Assembly (NCBI GenBank): GCA_963665395.2
Contig: OY762251.1
Span: 1,798,001-1,862,000 of the forward strand
Direction: 5' to 3'
DNA from: Bin87 sp963665395
Lineage (GTDB): Bacteria > Chloroflexota > Dehalococcoidia > Lucifugimonadales > UBA3495
Length of the DNA stretch: 64,000 bases
In this document: positions 35,941 to 44,493 of the stretch, piece by piece
Layout of the letters: each line of letters starts with the position of its first letter
Numbering within the stretch: the first letter of the stretch is position 1
Program-made: the position numbers and the translations under genes
The notes under the pieces: model-generated
The model's input: the letters and a program-made list of their open reading frames with translations, nothing else
Database searches by the model: none
Told to the model about the DNA's origin: nothing

Positions 35941-35997
35941 ACAGAGACCACTTCCCTATCCTGTTCGTCCTGTCATCGATGTAAATGCCAAAACCTG

Positions 35998-36354
35998 CTA
36001 CCCCAGTGGTTTGGCAAAGCTAATCTCGTGCCCGTCCGGGTCGGTGATATGGTAGTAGCGTTCCCGCCAGGGCGCGTCTGCCGGCGTGGTGTCCGGCGAA
36101 TATCCGGCGTCGATCATCCGGCGGTGGTGGGCGTCCACGTCGTCCACGTACAGGATGCAGCGGCCCCACCAGCGCACTTCGGCGTCGGCGGACAGGATCA
36201 GGTTAAGATAGCCGTTGCCCACGCTCAACGACGTGAAAGAGGCGTCCGGCCCGCCGTACAGGATGGGTATGCCGGCCCCATCGTGGTAGAACGCCACCGC
36301 GCGGGCCATATCCCGCACTGCCAGCGTAATCGCGCTGATGCTCTGCACCGTCAT
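35998..36354 (-). CDS. VOC/glyoxalase-fold protein
   Basis: 118 aa with GAGG before the ATG. One VOC domain: SAITLAVRDMARAVAFYHDGAGIPILYGG, LILYVDDVDAHHRRMIDAG-like middle (CILYVDDVDAHHRR) and the C-terminal YYHITDPDGHEISFAKP with the metal-site Glu. It could be a dioxygenase, lyase or binding protein. The substrate cannot be inferred. Divergent from larE. Confidence 0.8.
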   Translation of the reverse strand: MTVQSISAITLAVRDMARAVAFYHDGAGIPILYGGPDASFTSLSVGNGYLNLILSADAEVRWWGRCILYVDDVDAHHRRMIDAGYSPDTTPADAPWRERYYHITDPDGHEISFAKPLG

Positions 36355-36440
36355 CGTAAATCCTCGAATCCTTGCGGAACCCGGTAATCCTGTCTATTCT
36401 ATCCTGTACATCCATGCAAAATAGGAACCCGGCAAACATT

Positions 36441-37265
36441 ATGACACAACCCGATTGCCTGCCACGCTTGGAGTCCATCCTGCGCGACATGGAATCCGTT
36501 ATCGTCGCCTGCTCCGGCGGCGTGGACAGCACCCTCCTGGCGGTGGCCGCCCAACGCGCGCTGGGTAGCCGCGCTTTGGCCGTCACCGCCGTCTCTCCCG
36601 CTCTGGCCGCCCGCGATTTGGCCGACGCCGAGGCCATCGCCGGCCAATTCAGCCTCAACCACCGCGTCATCCGTACCGACGAACTGCAACGCGAGGGCTA
36701 CGTCGCCAACTCGCCCCAGCGCTGCTACTTCTGCAAGACGGAGCTGTACGACCAGTTGTCTGCCCTGGCCGCCGCCGAAGGCTACGCCTGGATTGCCAAC
36801 GGCGCCAACACCGACGACCTGGGCGACTACCGCCCCGGCATGACCGCCGCCGCCGAGCACAACATCCGCAGTCCCATGGTGGAGGCGGAGATGGACAAGG
36901 CCCAGGTGCGCGCCGCCGCCCGCTGGCTGGGCGTCCCCCTGTGGGACAAGCCGGCGCAGCCCTGCCTGTCCTCCCGCATCCCCTACGGCACGCCGGTAAC
37001 AATAGAGTCGCTCAACCGCATCGAGGCCGCCGAGGACATCCTGCGCGACCTGGGCCTCCGCGAAGTCCGCGCCCGTCACCACGACAAGCTGTGCCGGATT
37101 GAGGTGGGAGCCGATGAAATGGAGCTGGCCTTCGCCCACCGAGATGAAATAACGCGGCAACTGAAAGCGTTAGGCTACCTGTGGGTGTCGCTGGATTTGA
37201 GCGGGCTGCGCTCCGGCAGCTTGAACGACGTGCTGCGGACCGACAGCTCAAAGCAGCGGCGATGA
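36441..37265 (+). CDS. larE: ATP-dependent sacrificial sulfur transferase LarE
   Basis: 274 aa. PP-loop ATPase motif VIVACSGGVDSTLLAVAAQ near residue 18, then SPQRCYFCKTELYDQL, the conserved Cys that donates sulfur in one-Cys LarE, and PAQPCLSSRIPYG. LarE converts carboxyl groups of the nicotinic-acid-derived precursor to thiocarboxylates for the nickel-pincer nucleotide of lactate racemase-type enzymes. The ATG at 36441 is the best start, although no clear ribosome-binding site precedes it. It overlaps larC by 4 nt (ATGA). larA and larB are not in the window. Confidence 0.88.
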   Translation: MTQPDCLPRLESILRDMESVIVACSGGVDSTLLAVAAQRALGSRALAVTAVSPALAARDLADAEAIAGQFSLNHRVIRTDELQREGYVANSPQRCYFCKTELYDQLSALAAAEGYAWIANGANTDDLGDYRPGMTAAAEHNIRSPMVEAEMDKAQVRAAARWLGVPLWDKPAQPCLSSRIPYGTPVTIESLNRIEAAEDILRDLGLREVRARHHDKLCRIEVGADEMELAFAHRDEITRQLKALGYLWVSLDLSGLRSGSLNDVLRTDSSKQRR

Positions 37266-38485
37266 CAACCGCCTACATCCAGTCCGTCGGCGGCGCCAGC
37301 GGCGATATGCTCCTGGGCGCGTTGCTTGATGCCGGTCTGCCCGTCGATGCGGTCCGCGATGCTGTAACCGCCCTGGACATTCCCGGCGTTCAGATTGACA
37401 CTGCCGACGAAACCCGCTGCGAGGTTCGCGGCGCCCGCGCCCTGGTGGACGTGTCCGCCGCGCCGCGCTATTCGCCGCAGCAGATGCTGGACGCGGTGGC
37501 CAATGCGTCCGCCCTGTCGGAACAAACCCGCGCCCGCGCCACCGCCGTCCTCAAGACGCTGTTCGCCGCCGAGGCACGGGTCCACGGCGGCGACCCCGAC
37601 CAGATCCACCTGCACGAGTTGGGCACCGCCGACACGCTGGTTGACGTGGTGGGCGTCGTTCACGGCCTGGAACGGCTCGGCATCCAGCGTATCTACGCTG
37701 CGCCGTTGGTGCTGGGCGAGGCCACCGGCCCGCGCCGGCCCGGCGGCTACAGCAACCCAGCGCCGGCCACGCTGGAAATCATCGCCGCCGCCGGCGCGCC
37801 CGTTGCCCCGGAGCGTCCCTTTCACGCCAATGCCGGCGAGTTGACGACACCCACCGGCGCGGCCCTGATAACCACCCTGGCCAGCGAGTACCGCCAGCCG
37901 GCCATGACGCTGGAACGCATCGGCGTGGGCATTGGCGGCAAGAACCCGCCAGCCTTCCCCAACGTGCTCCGCCTCTGGCTGGGGGAGACCGCCCCGGTCA
38001 TTGCGAGCGAAGCGCGGCAATCACCGCCCGTCGCCCGTTGGCAGGACAACGTAATCCTGCTGGAGACCAACTTGGACAACGCCACCGGCGAGCAGCTGGG
38101 GTTCGCCATGGAACGCCTCTTCGAGGCCGGCGCGTTGGACGTATGGCACACGCCGATTCAGATGAAGAAGAACCGCCCCGGGGTGCTGCTGTCGGCATTG
38201 GGGCCGGCACCGTTGGAAAGCCGACTTGCTGAAGTCTTCCTGCGCGACACCCCAACCCTGGGCGTCCGGGTCCGCCCGGTGGGCCGCTACGTGGCGGAGC
38301 GGGACGTCGTGACGGTGGATACGGAGCACGGCCCGATGCGGGTGAAGCGCAAGTGGCTGGGCGGCGAGGTGGTCAGCGCGACGCCGGAGTACGAGGACGT
38401 GGCGGCGGCAGCCCGGGCGTCTCGGAGCGGATTGGAGGGGGTTGCCAGAAACATCGACCAAACGGGTAAAGGTAGGGACGAATGA
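37262..38485 (+). CDS. larC: Nickel insertion protein LarC (LarC1-LarC2 fused), with in-frame repeat insertion
   Basis: 407 aa. N-terminal LarC1 (YIQSVGGASGDMLLGALLDAGL, DQIHLHELGTADTLVDVVG, FHANAGELTTPTGAALITTLA) and C-terminal LarC2 (ILLETNLDNATGEQLGFAMERLFEAGALDVWHTPIQMKKNRPGVLLS). LarC inserts nickel into the pincer cofactor in a CTP-dependent way. In some bacteria the two halves are joined by a programmed frameshift; here they are one continuous frame. At the junction, 37997-38023 is a copy of the dispersed repeat core and encodes VIASEARQS. Coupled to larE by a 4-nt overlap. Confidence 0.88.
   Translation: MTTAYIQSVGGASGDMLLGALLDAGLPVDAVRDAVTALDIPGVQIDTADETRCEVRGARALVDVSAAPRYSPQQMLDAVANASALSEQTRARATAVLKTLFAAEARVHGGDPDQIHLHELGTADTLVDVVGVVHGLERLGIQRIYAAPLVLGEATGPRRPGGYSNPAPATLEIIAAAGAPVAPERPFHANAGELTTPTGAALITTLASEYRQPAMTLERIGVGIGGKNPPAFPNVLRLWLGETAPVIASEARQSPPVARWQDNVILLETNLDNATGEQLGFAMERLFEAGALDVWHTPIQMKKNRPGVLLSALGPAPLESRLAEVFLRDTPTLGVRVRPVGRYVAERDVVTVDTEHGPMRVKRKWLGGEVVSATPEYEDVAAAARASRSGLEGVARNIDQTGKGRDE
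37997..38023. repeat. Dispersed repeat core inserted in frame in larC
   Basis: 27 bp, starting GTCATTGCGAGCGAAGCG. It is nearly identical to the core of the repeats at 23519, 28348 and 29321. It is 9 codons long and keeps the larC frame, in the linker between LarC1 and LarC2. Confidence 0.8.
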
Positions 38486-38499
38486 TTATTCGCCCCTAC
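38472..38499. terminator. 28-bp palindrome, copy 1, between convergent genes
   Basis: GTAGGGACGAAT and ATTCGCCCCTAC pair with a 4-nt centre. One of four copies in the window. It lies between larC (+) and the TRAP binding protein gene (-) and could stop transcription from both sides. Confidence 0.65.
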
Positions 38500-38519
38500 G
38501 CTTGAACATTCATTGAGCG

Positions 38520-40790
38520 CTAGTTGATGTCCTCCGCCTGGCCGTCGGCGCCGACGCGGACGCCGATGATGGGGGCGGCCTTCTCGTTGTAGATTTGCAC
38601 GGCCTGGCTGTTGGGGCCGCCGGTGCGCTCCACCCAGCGGGGCAGCACGTTGTTGCGGCCGGCCTCGAAGAGGGCGTCCTGGATCTCCGGGGAGAACTCG
38701 ATGTACTCCATGCCGCCCTCGGTGTTTTCGTCGATGCCCTCCTGAGCCCAGACGGTTTCCACCCACTCGCGGGAAGTGCGCTGGTGACGCTCGCCCTCTT
38801 CCTTGATGATGGCCTGGAGGTCGGCGGGTATGGAGTCCCATACTTCCTTGTTCATGGTAATCCAGGTTACGCCGATGGCGACGATGGGGCCGACCATGTA
38901 GTCCGTAACCTCGTACCAGCGCACGCCGGAGCCACAGGTGCCGCAGGACACGGCGGCGTCCAGCACGCCGCGCTCCAGGGCGGTGTACACGTCGGCGAAG
39001 GCCATGAACTGCGGTTCGGCGCCCATCCCGTCCAGCAGGTCGCTGAGCACGGTGCTGTGACTGCGGGTTTTCAGGTCTTCAAAGTCGGCCAGCGTCCGCA
39101 GCTCTTTGGACGAGAAGTAGTAGTTGCTTTCGTAGTAGTTTTCCATGATGACGATGCCGTTGGACTGCGTCTCAATGATGCGGTGAACGTCATCGCGGGT
39201 GGCGTCAATGACGGCGAAGTTAGTTTCCGAGTCGGGGTACAGGCCCCACAGGTTCGCCATGTCGATGATGGGCAGGTCGCCGCCGATGTAGCCGGAGTAG
39301 ATTTCGGCCAGCTCCATGGTGCGGTCTTCGATGAGGCGCAGGGAGTCCGGGCCGGCCAAGCCAAGCTCGGGGAAGGAACTGATCTGGAAATCGACCTGTC
39401 CCTCGGTGCGGTCGCGAACGCGCTCGATGAAGCCGTCAATGCCCTGCTCCTCCTCGGTGGAGTAGATGAGGGTGCAGGGGTTGCCGGTGCGGTTGATGCA
39501 AACGAGTTGGATCTCAATCTCTTCGCCCTGGGAAACCAGCTCGGTCTCCTGGGCCGTCATCATGCCGTCCAGTTCTTTGGCGGTGCCGTCGGGGTTGATG
39601 GCCACGCCGATGATGGGAGCGACCTTCTCGTTATAGAGCTGGGCCGCCGCGCTGTCGGGGCCTCCGGTGCGCTGCACCCAGTTGGGCAGGATGACTTCCA
39701 GTGCCACCTCGCGCATCTTGGTCTGGACCTCGTCGCTGAAGGGCCGGTGGATCATGCCCGATTCCACGTTGGCGGACACGCTGAAGGGGTTCCATTCTTC
39801 AATGAGCGTCTTGCGGGCGAGTTCCTCATAATCCCGGCCGACCTCCAGCGTAATCTGCTGAATATCGGGGGGCAGCCGGTTCCAGGAGTCTCCGCTCATG
39901 GTGTAGTAGGCCACCGCCACGGAACCAACGATAGGGCCGTACAGGTATTCGGTAACCTCGTACCAGCGCTGGCTGTGGCCCGGTTCGCCGCCGGTTACGC
40001 CGCCGTCGAGGACGCCGCGCTCCAGGGCGGTGTACACGTCGGCAAAGGCGACGAACTGCCCTTCGGCGCCGAGACCGGCCAGCAAGTCGCCCAGGATGGT
40101 GCTGTGCTGGCGGATATTTTTGTTCTCGAACTGGTCCAGACTGTCCAGCTCTTCCCGGCTGAAGATGAACTGGTTGGGGTAATACTGGCGCATGATGGGC
40201 TGGCCGCCGGTGGTCTCCTTGAGAACCGCCACCAGGTCATCGTGGATGGCGTCGGTCAACTCCAGGTGGGCCGCTTCGCTGGGCGACAGGCCCCAGAGGT
40301 TGCCGATGTCCAGCAACGGGAGGTCGCCGCCGACGTAACCGCTATAGACTTCGCCGACTTCCAGGGTATTGTCCTCGATAAGGCGCAGGGTGTCGGGGCC
40401 GGCGATGCCGAGCTCGGGGAACGATGACAGGGTAAAAGTGAGCTGGCCGTTGGTGCGCTTGGCGATTTCCGGTATGAAGTAGCTGTTGACCAGTTCGCAG
40501 CCGGCGACGTTGCGGTTGATGCACACCAGCTGGAACTCGAAACTCTCGCCCTGGGTCTGCAATTGCGTATCGCTGGCGGAGGCCGCGGTGGGTTGGGCCG
40601 GCGCCGGAGCGGACTGCCCGCCGGCGGCCGGGGCACTCCCGCTGGTGGCGGCGGCGCCGGACGGCGCTGCGGGCTCGGGCGGCGCGCCACCGCCGCAGGC
40701 CAGCAGGCCAACGACCATGGCGGCCAGCACGGCCGGCAGCAGGAACCTCAATCCGGTTTTACGGAATCGATCAATACTGGTCTTGCTCAT
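38520..40790 (-). CDS. Two-domain TRAP substrate-binding lipoprotein (DctP-DctP fusion)
   Basis: 756 aa from the ATG at 40790 (GGAGGG upstream). Lipoprotein signal with lipobox VVGLLAC, then an Ala/Pro-rich linker. Two consecutive DctP domains follow (about residues 85-395 and 425-756). Each has the helix-strand pattern FPELGxAGPDxLRLIED, YSGYxGGDLP, HSTxLxDLL and MAFADVYTALERGVLD. Both begin with C-I-N-R-x4-C. Domain 2 also has SCGTCG where domain 1 has TGGEPG. Single DctP proteins are about half this size. It captures a solute outside the cell for a TRAP symporter; the permeases here are at 52.3-54.8 kb. The substrate is unknown. Confidence 0.88.
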   Translation of the reverse strand: MSKTSIDRFRKTGLRFLLPAVLAAMVVGLLACGGGAPPEPAAPSGAAATSGSAPAAGGQSAPAPAQPTAASASDTQLQTQGESFEFQLVCINRNVAGCELVNSYFIPEIAKRTNGQLTFTLSSFPELGIAGPDTLRLIEDNTLEVGEVYSGYVGGDLPLLDIGNLWGLSPSEAAHLELTDAIHDDLVAVLKETTGGQPIMRQYYPNQFIFSREELDSLDQFENKNIRQHSTILGDLLAGLGAEGQFVAFADVYTALERGVLDGGVTGGEPGHSQRWYEVTEYLYGPIVGSVAVAYYTMSGDSWNRLPPDIQQITLEVGRDYEELARKTLIEEWNPFSVSANVESGMIHRPFSDEVQTKMREVALEVILPNWVQRTGGPDSAAAQLYNEKVAPIIGVAINPDGTAKELDGMMTAQETELVSQGEEIEIQLVCINRTGNPCTLIYSTEEEQGIDGFIERVRDRTEGQVDFQISSFPELGLAGPDSLRLIEDRTMELAEIYSGYIGGDLPIIDMANLWGLYPDSETNFAVIDATRDDVHRIIETQSNGIVIMENYYESNYYFSSKELRTLADFEDLKTRSHSTVLSDLLDGMGAEPQFMAFADVYTALERGVLDAAVSCGTCGSGVRWYEVTDYMVGPIVAIGVTWITMNKEVWDSIPADLQAIIKEEGERHQRTSREWVETVWAQEGIDENTEGGMEYIEFSPEIQDALFEAGRNNVLPRWVERTGGPNSQAVQIYNEKAAPIIGVRVGADGQAEDIN

Positions 40791-40969
40791 ATTCCCTCCG
40801 GTTGGTGTTTGGGTGCTACTTTTAGCGTTGCGGCGGACTGGATTTATGCCGGGCGCAAGTTTATTTGAGGGAATTACGGTTGTCAAAACGTCTTTATTGC
40901 GCAGGGCTCTGGATTCCCGCTTTCGCGGGAATGACGAGGTAGGCCGGAATGACGAAATGTCAATAAAAG

Positions 40970-41001
40970 GGGTGGGGCGGATTCGGAAATCCGCCCCACC
41001 C
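40970..41001 (-). terminator. Rho-independent terminator after the second TRAP binding protein
   Basis: GGGTGGGGCGGATT (40970-40983) and AATCCGCCCCACCC (40988-41001) form a perfect 14-bp stem. On the minus strand it is followed by CCTTTTATT. It ends the 43513-41027 gene before the next one starts. Confidence 0.8.
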
Positions 41002-41026
41002 TATGAGCAATGAATCCCCGGCCGGA

Positions 41027-43513
41027 TTATTCGGTGGCCGAAGCGGTGCCGTCCGGGTTGATTTGCACCTTGACGATGGGCGCGACCAGGTCGTTGAAGA
41101 TGACCGCGGCTTCCGACGTGGGGCCACCCACCCGGTCAACCCAGCCCGGAACCACGTTTTGGATGGCGGACTGGCGCTGGGCGTCCTTCATCTCGTCGGT
41201 GAACTCGACCAGCGTCATGCCCCGTTCGATGTTGGAGTTGATGGCGTTGGGGGCGAAATGCTCAAAGAGCAGTTGCCGGTTGAGGTAGGCGTGGCGCGCG
41301 CCCTCCTCCAGGATGATGTTCTGGAGGTCTTTGGGCATCGCGTTCCAGCGGTTTTCGCTGATGGAGAACCAGCTGTGACCCACGGAGACGATAGGGCCGA
41401 CCAGGTAATCGGCCACTTCGTACCAGCGCAGGCCGTGTCCGCAGGAACCGCAGGAGATGGCGCCGTCGATGACGCCGCGCTCCAGGGCGGTGTACACGTC
41501 GGCGAAGGCGATGAACTGCGGCTCGGCGCCCATGCCGGAGAGCAGGTCGCTGAGCACGGTGCTGTGGCTGCGGACTTTCAGGCCCTGCAACTTCTCCAGG
41601 TTGTCCACCTGGGGCTTGGCGAAGATGTAGTTGTGAGCCGTCATCATGTAGGCCACTTGGATGCCGCCGTTCTGCTCGGTGACTTCGGCCATCTTGGGCT
41701 GGATGGCGTCAATGACGGCCAGCTGCGCGGCCTGGGTCGGGTAGAGGCCCCACAGGTTGCTCATGTCCATGATGGGGAAGTCACCGCCCACGTAGCCGGA
41801 GTAAATCTGCGCTGAGTCCAGCGTGCCGTCCTCGATGAGGCGCAGCGAGTCAGGGCCGGCGATGCCCAATTCGGGGAATGACGAGACTTCAAAGATAACC
41901 TGCCCGTTGGTCCGGCGCTTGACCCGTTCCACGAAGCCGATGTCCTCGGTCTCCGCGTAGTTGCCGATGGCCAAGCCGCAGTCAACCAGGGTGCGGTTGA
42001 TGCAGGCCATTTGCATCTCAAACTTCTCGCCTTGGGAAACCAGCGGGGTCAAATTGAAGTTGATGCCGCTTTCCTGGCCGCAGGACTTCCCGGAGGGGCT
42101 GCCGCCGCCGTGGACATCGGGCACCGTAGCGGCGGTTTCGCCGTCGCACGCGGTGGCGGCAATGGCTTCATTGCCGCCGTTGGGGGAGTCGACGATGCTG
42201 ATGCTTACGTTGCCGACCTTGCGGTCACCGTCGCCGGAGGGCGCGGCCTGGGCGGTGGTTTCGCTGGCGGTGCCGTCGGAGTTGATGACCACGCCGACGA
42301 TGGGGCCAACCTTCTCGTTGAAGATGTTGACGCCCTCGGAAGTCGGGCCGCCGGCGCGCTGGACCCAGTTGGGAATGATGAGTTTAAGCGCGGTCTCGCG
42401 CATCTTGGCCTTCACGTCGTCGGGGAAGTCGGAATACTCCATGCCTTCTTCGACGTTGAGGGTGATGCCGGCCGGGTCCCAATCCTCTTTAAGCAGGCGG
42501 AGGTTTTCGGTCTCGTACTCCTGGCCGACTTCCTTGAGGATACGGCGGTTCTCTTCGGTCAGTTGGGCCCATTTCTCGCCGTTGACGGTGACGTAGGTTA
42601 CGCCGACGGAGCCGACGATGGGGCCGTAGAGGTAGTCGGTAACCTCATACCAGCGTTGGCCGTAGCCAGGGGTGCCGCCGGTTACGCCGCCGTCGAGCAC
42701 GCCGCGCTCCAGGGCGGTGTACACGTCGGCGAAGGCGATGAACTGACCCTCGGCGCCCAGGCCGGCCAGCAGGTCGCCCAGGATGGTGCTGTGCTGGCGG
42801 ATCTTCTTGGCGTCGTAGGAGCCCAAGTCGGGCAGGGGTTCGCGGCTGAAGACGTACTGGTTGGGGTAGTAGTTGCGGAAGACGGGTTCGCCGCCGGTGG
42901 CGTCGCGGAGGATACGGATCATATCCTCTTCGATGGCGTCAGTCAGGGCCAGGTGGGCGTCGTTGCTGGGGGAGAGTCCCCACAGGTTGCCGACGTCGAT
43001 CACCGGGAGGTCGCCGCCCACGTAACCGGAGTAGATTTCGGCGAACTCCAGGGTGTGGTCTTCCACCAGGCGAATGGTGTCGGGGCCGCCCAATCCCAGC
43101 TCGGGGTACGAAGAGATCTCGATGGTTACTTCGCCGTTGGTGCGTTCCGCGACGTGGGGGGCGTAGAAATCGCGGATGAGTTCGCAGGGGCGCAAGGAGC
43201 GGTTGATGCACACCACTTGCAGGGTGATGGCCTCCTGGACCTCTGGCGCCGGGATAGGCGTCTGAGTTGGGGGCACCGGGGTGGGAGTGTTTTCCGGGCC
43301 AGTGGCGGCCGGCGCGGTTTGGCCGCCGCCGGCGGCGGGAGCGGATCCGCCGGTGGCGGCGCCGGTTTGCGTTTGCGGGGCCGGCTGCTCAGCGGGGCTG
43401 CCGCCACAGGCGGCCACAACGGTCATCAAAAGGGCAATGGCAACCATGGCGACCGTTGCCCTCCAGGGCAGAGACGCCAGCGGGCGCGGGCCGGTTCGGT
43501 ACGAATTCAGCAT
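41027..43513 (-). CDS. Two-domain TRAP substrate-binding lipoprotein (DctP-DctP fusion), paralogue
   Basis: 828 aa from the ATG at 43513 (GAGG upstream). Lipobox LLMTVVAAC, then a Pro/Thr/Gln linker. Domain 1 (about 95-415) and domain 2 (about 490-828) are separated by a linker with four extra Cys. The same C-I-N-R-x4-C motif begins each DctP domain (CINRSLRPC, CINRTLVDC). Domain 1 has TGGTPGYGQRWYEV and domain 2 has SCGSCGHGLRWYEV, matching domain order in the neighbouring gene, so the fusion predates the gene duplication. It has its own terminator downstream, so expression is probably separate from the paralogue. Confidence 0.88.
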   Translation of the reverse strand: MLNSYRTGPRPLASLPWRATVAMVAIALLMTVVAACGGSPAEQPAPQTQTGAATGGSAPAAGGGQTAPAATGPENTPTPVPPTQTPIPAPEVQEAITLQVVCINRSLRPCELIRDFYAPHVAERTNGEVTIEISSYPELGLGGPDTIRLVEDHTLEFAEIYSGYVGGDLPVIDVGNLWGLSPSNDAHLALTDAIEEDMIRILRDATGGEPVFRNYYPNQYVFSREPLPDLGSYDAKKIRQHSTILGDLLAGLGAEGQFIAFADVYTALERGVLDGGVTGGTPGYGQRWYEVTDYLYGPIVGSVGVTYVTVNGEKWAQLTEENRRILKEVGQEYETENLRLLKEDWDPAGITLNVEEGMEYSDFPDDVKAKMRETALKLIIPNWVQRAGGPTSEGVNIFNEKVGPIVGVVINSDGTASETTAQAAPSGDGDRKVGNVSISIVDSPNGGNEAIAATACDGETAATVPDVHGGGSPSGKSCGQESGINFNLTPLVSQGEKFEMQMACINRTLVDCGLAIGNYAETEDIGFVERVKRRTNGQVIFEVSSFPELGIAGPDSLRLIEDGTLDSAQIYSGYVGGDFPIMDMSNLWGLYPTQAAQLAVIDAIQPKMAEVTEQNGGIQVAYMMTAHNYIFAKPQVDNLEKLQGLKVRSHSTVLSDLLSGMGAEPQFIAFADVYTALERGVIDGAISCGSCGHGLRWYEVADYLVGPIVSVGHSWFSISENRWNAMPKDLQNIILEEGARHAYLNRQLLFEHFAPNAINSNIERGMTLVEFTDEMKDAQRQSAIQNVVPGWVDRVGGPTSEAAVIFNDLVAPIVKVQINPDGTASATE

Positions 43514-44170
43514 TAGCAATCCTCACGTAAGCGAAATAAGAGCTGCCGGCAGCGGCCGGCAACCCTCTACGGTGGAGTCTCGGCGAATCACCCTACCAGT
43601 GGCTTGGCGCGGTGTCAACGATTGTGGGCGTCCGGGCAGCGACAGCCGTTGCCCCAACGAGATTGCAATCCGCCAAAGGCGGGCTGCGCTCCTCGCAATG
43701 ACATGGGAGTTGCAGGATTTCAGGATTTGACGGGCGGCAGGCAAGCAGGCAGGCGATGGGGGCTGCCGCCCGGTTGGGGCGCTGGATGATGGATGGGTCA
43801 GTCAGTATCGGCGCTGGTTCAGGGTGGCCTCCTGGTCGGTTGAAGGTGTGCAGGCGATGGATGATTTGGGTTGACCGGGTTCCTGTCGTTTTCAGCCCTA
43901 CGGCCGGAGGAAATGCGCTTGCTTTTTTACTCTTATTCTCCATGCCTGCCAGCATGGCGCGTTGTGGCGGACGCGGTGGCCGAGGGGACTGCTCCGATTA
44001 GAGCGGTCGGGGACAGGCGTCCTCTTGTGCCCGGGTAAGCGACTTTGGTTGCTGAAAGGTGTTGGCCGTGATTGACGGGAACCCGGTCGGGGTGGGTGAT
44101 GCGGCGTCGGTCCGGTTATCGCCTGTGAGGATATGATAGCACGGACGTTCTATGACAGGGAAGAGGGATG
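43514..44170. other. Gene-free region upstream of the TRAP binding protein genes
   Basis: About 660 nt. It contains half of a family-2 repeat (CTCGCAATGAC near 43690) and an otherwise unremarkable high-GC sequence. Short ORFs here lack ribosome-binding sites and family resemblance. Must include the promoter of the 43513 gene, not identified. Confidence 0.5.
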
Positions 44171-44346
44171 TTGTCAGCGGGTAGCGTTGCAATTTAGGTG
44201 GTTCAGTTCCCCAGCAGGGTATCCGAGCGACTAAAACCGCTGCTACGCCAATGGGATTACCACGCTACGCTCGCAATGACAAAACCAAACCACCTAAAAC
44301 GGAACGCTACCCGCTGACAACGGTAGCGTTCCGTTTTAGGTGGTTT
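44171..44346. repeat. MITE family 1, copy E (inverted), joined to a fragment in opposite orientation
   Basis: 44181-44311 is a family-1 element in reverse orientation. The 10-mers on its sides are inverted, not direct (GTTGTCAGCG at 44171-44180, CGCTGACAAC at 44312-44321). Directly after it, 44322-44346 repeats the first 25 bp of the element in forward orientation, so 44287-44346 is a perfect 25-bp inverted repeat with a 10-nt centre. Confidence 0.85.
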
Positions 44347-44383
44347 GACAGGATAGACGAGATTTTTATACGCAAAGGATTCC

Positions 44384-44411
44384 TGGATTCCGGCTTCCGC
44401 CGGAATGACGG
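44384..44411. repeat. GGATTCCGGC-type hairpin repeat upstream of the SDR gene
   Basis: GGATTCCGGCTTCCGCCGGA followed by ATGACGGG. It is the same core as that found inside the LLM gene at 46226-46253, and relatives are at 40913 and 23413. Confidence 0.7.
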
Positions 44412-44493
44412 GCTTGTAATTTCAGGTGCGTAACTCCTATCTTGATTGAGGCAACTGCTGCCGGAATAGTTTTTGGATTTGAGGAGAAAGACC

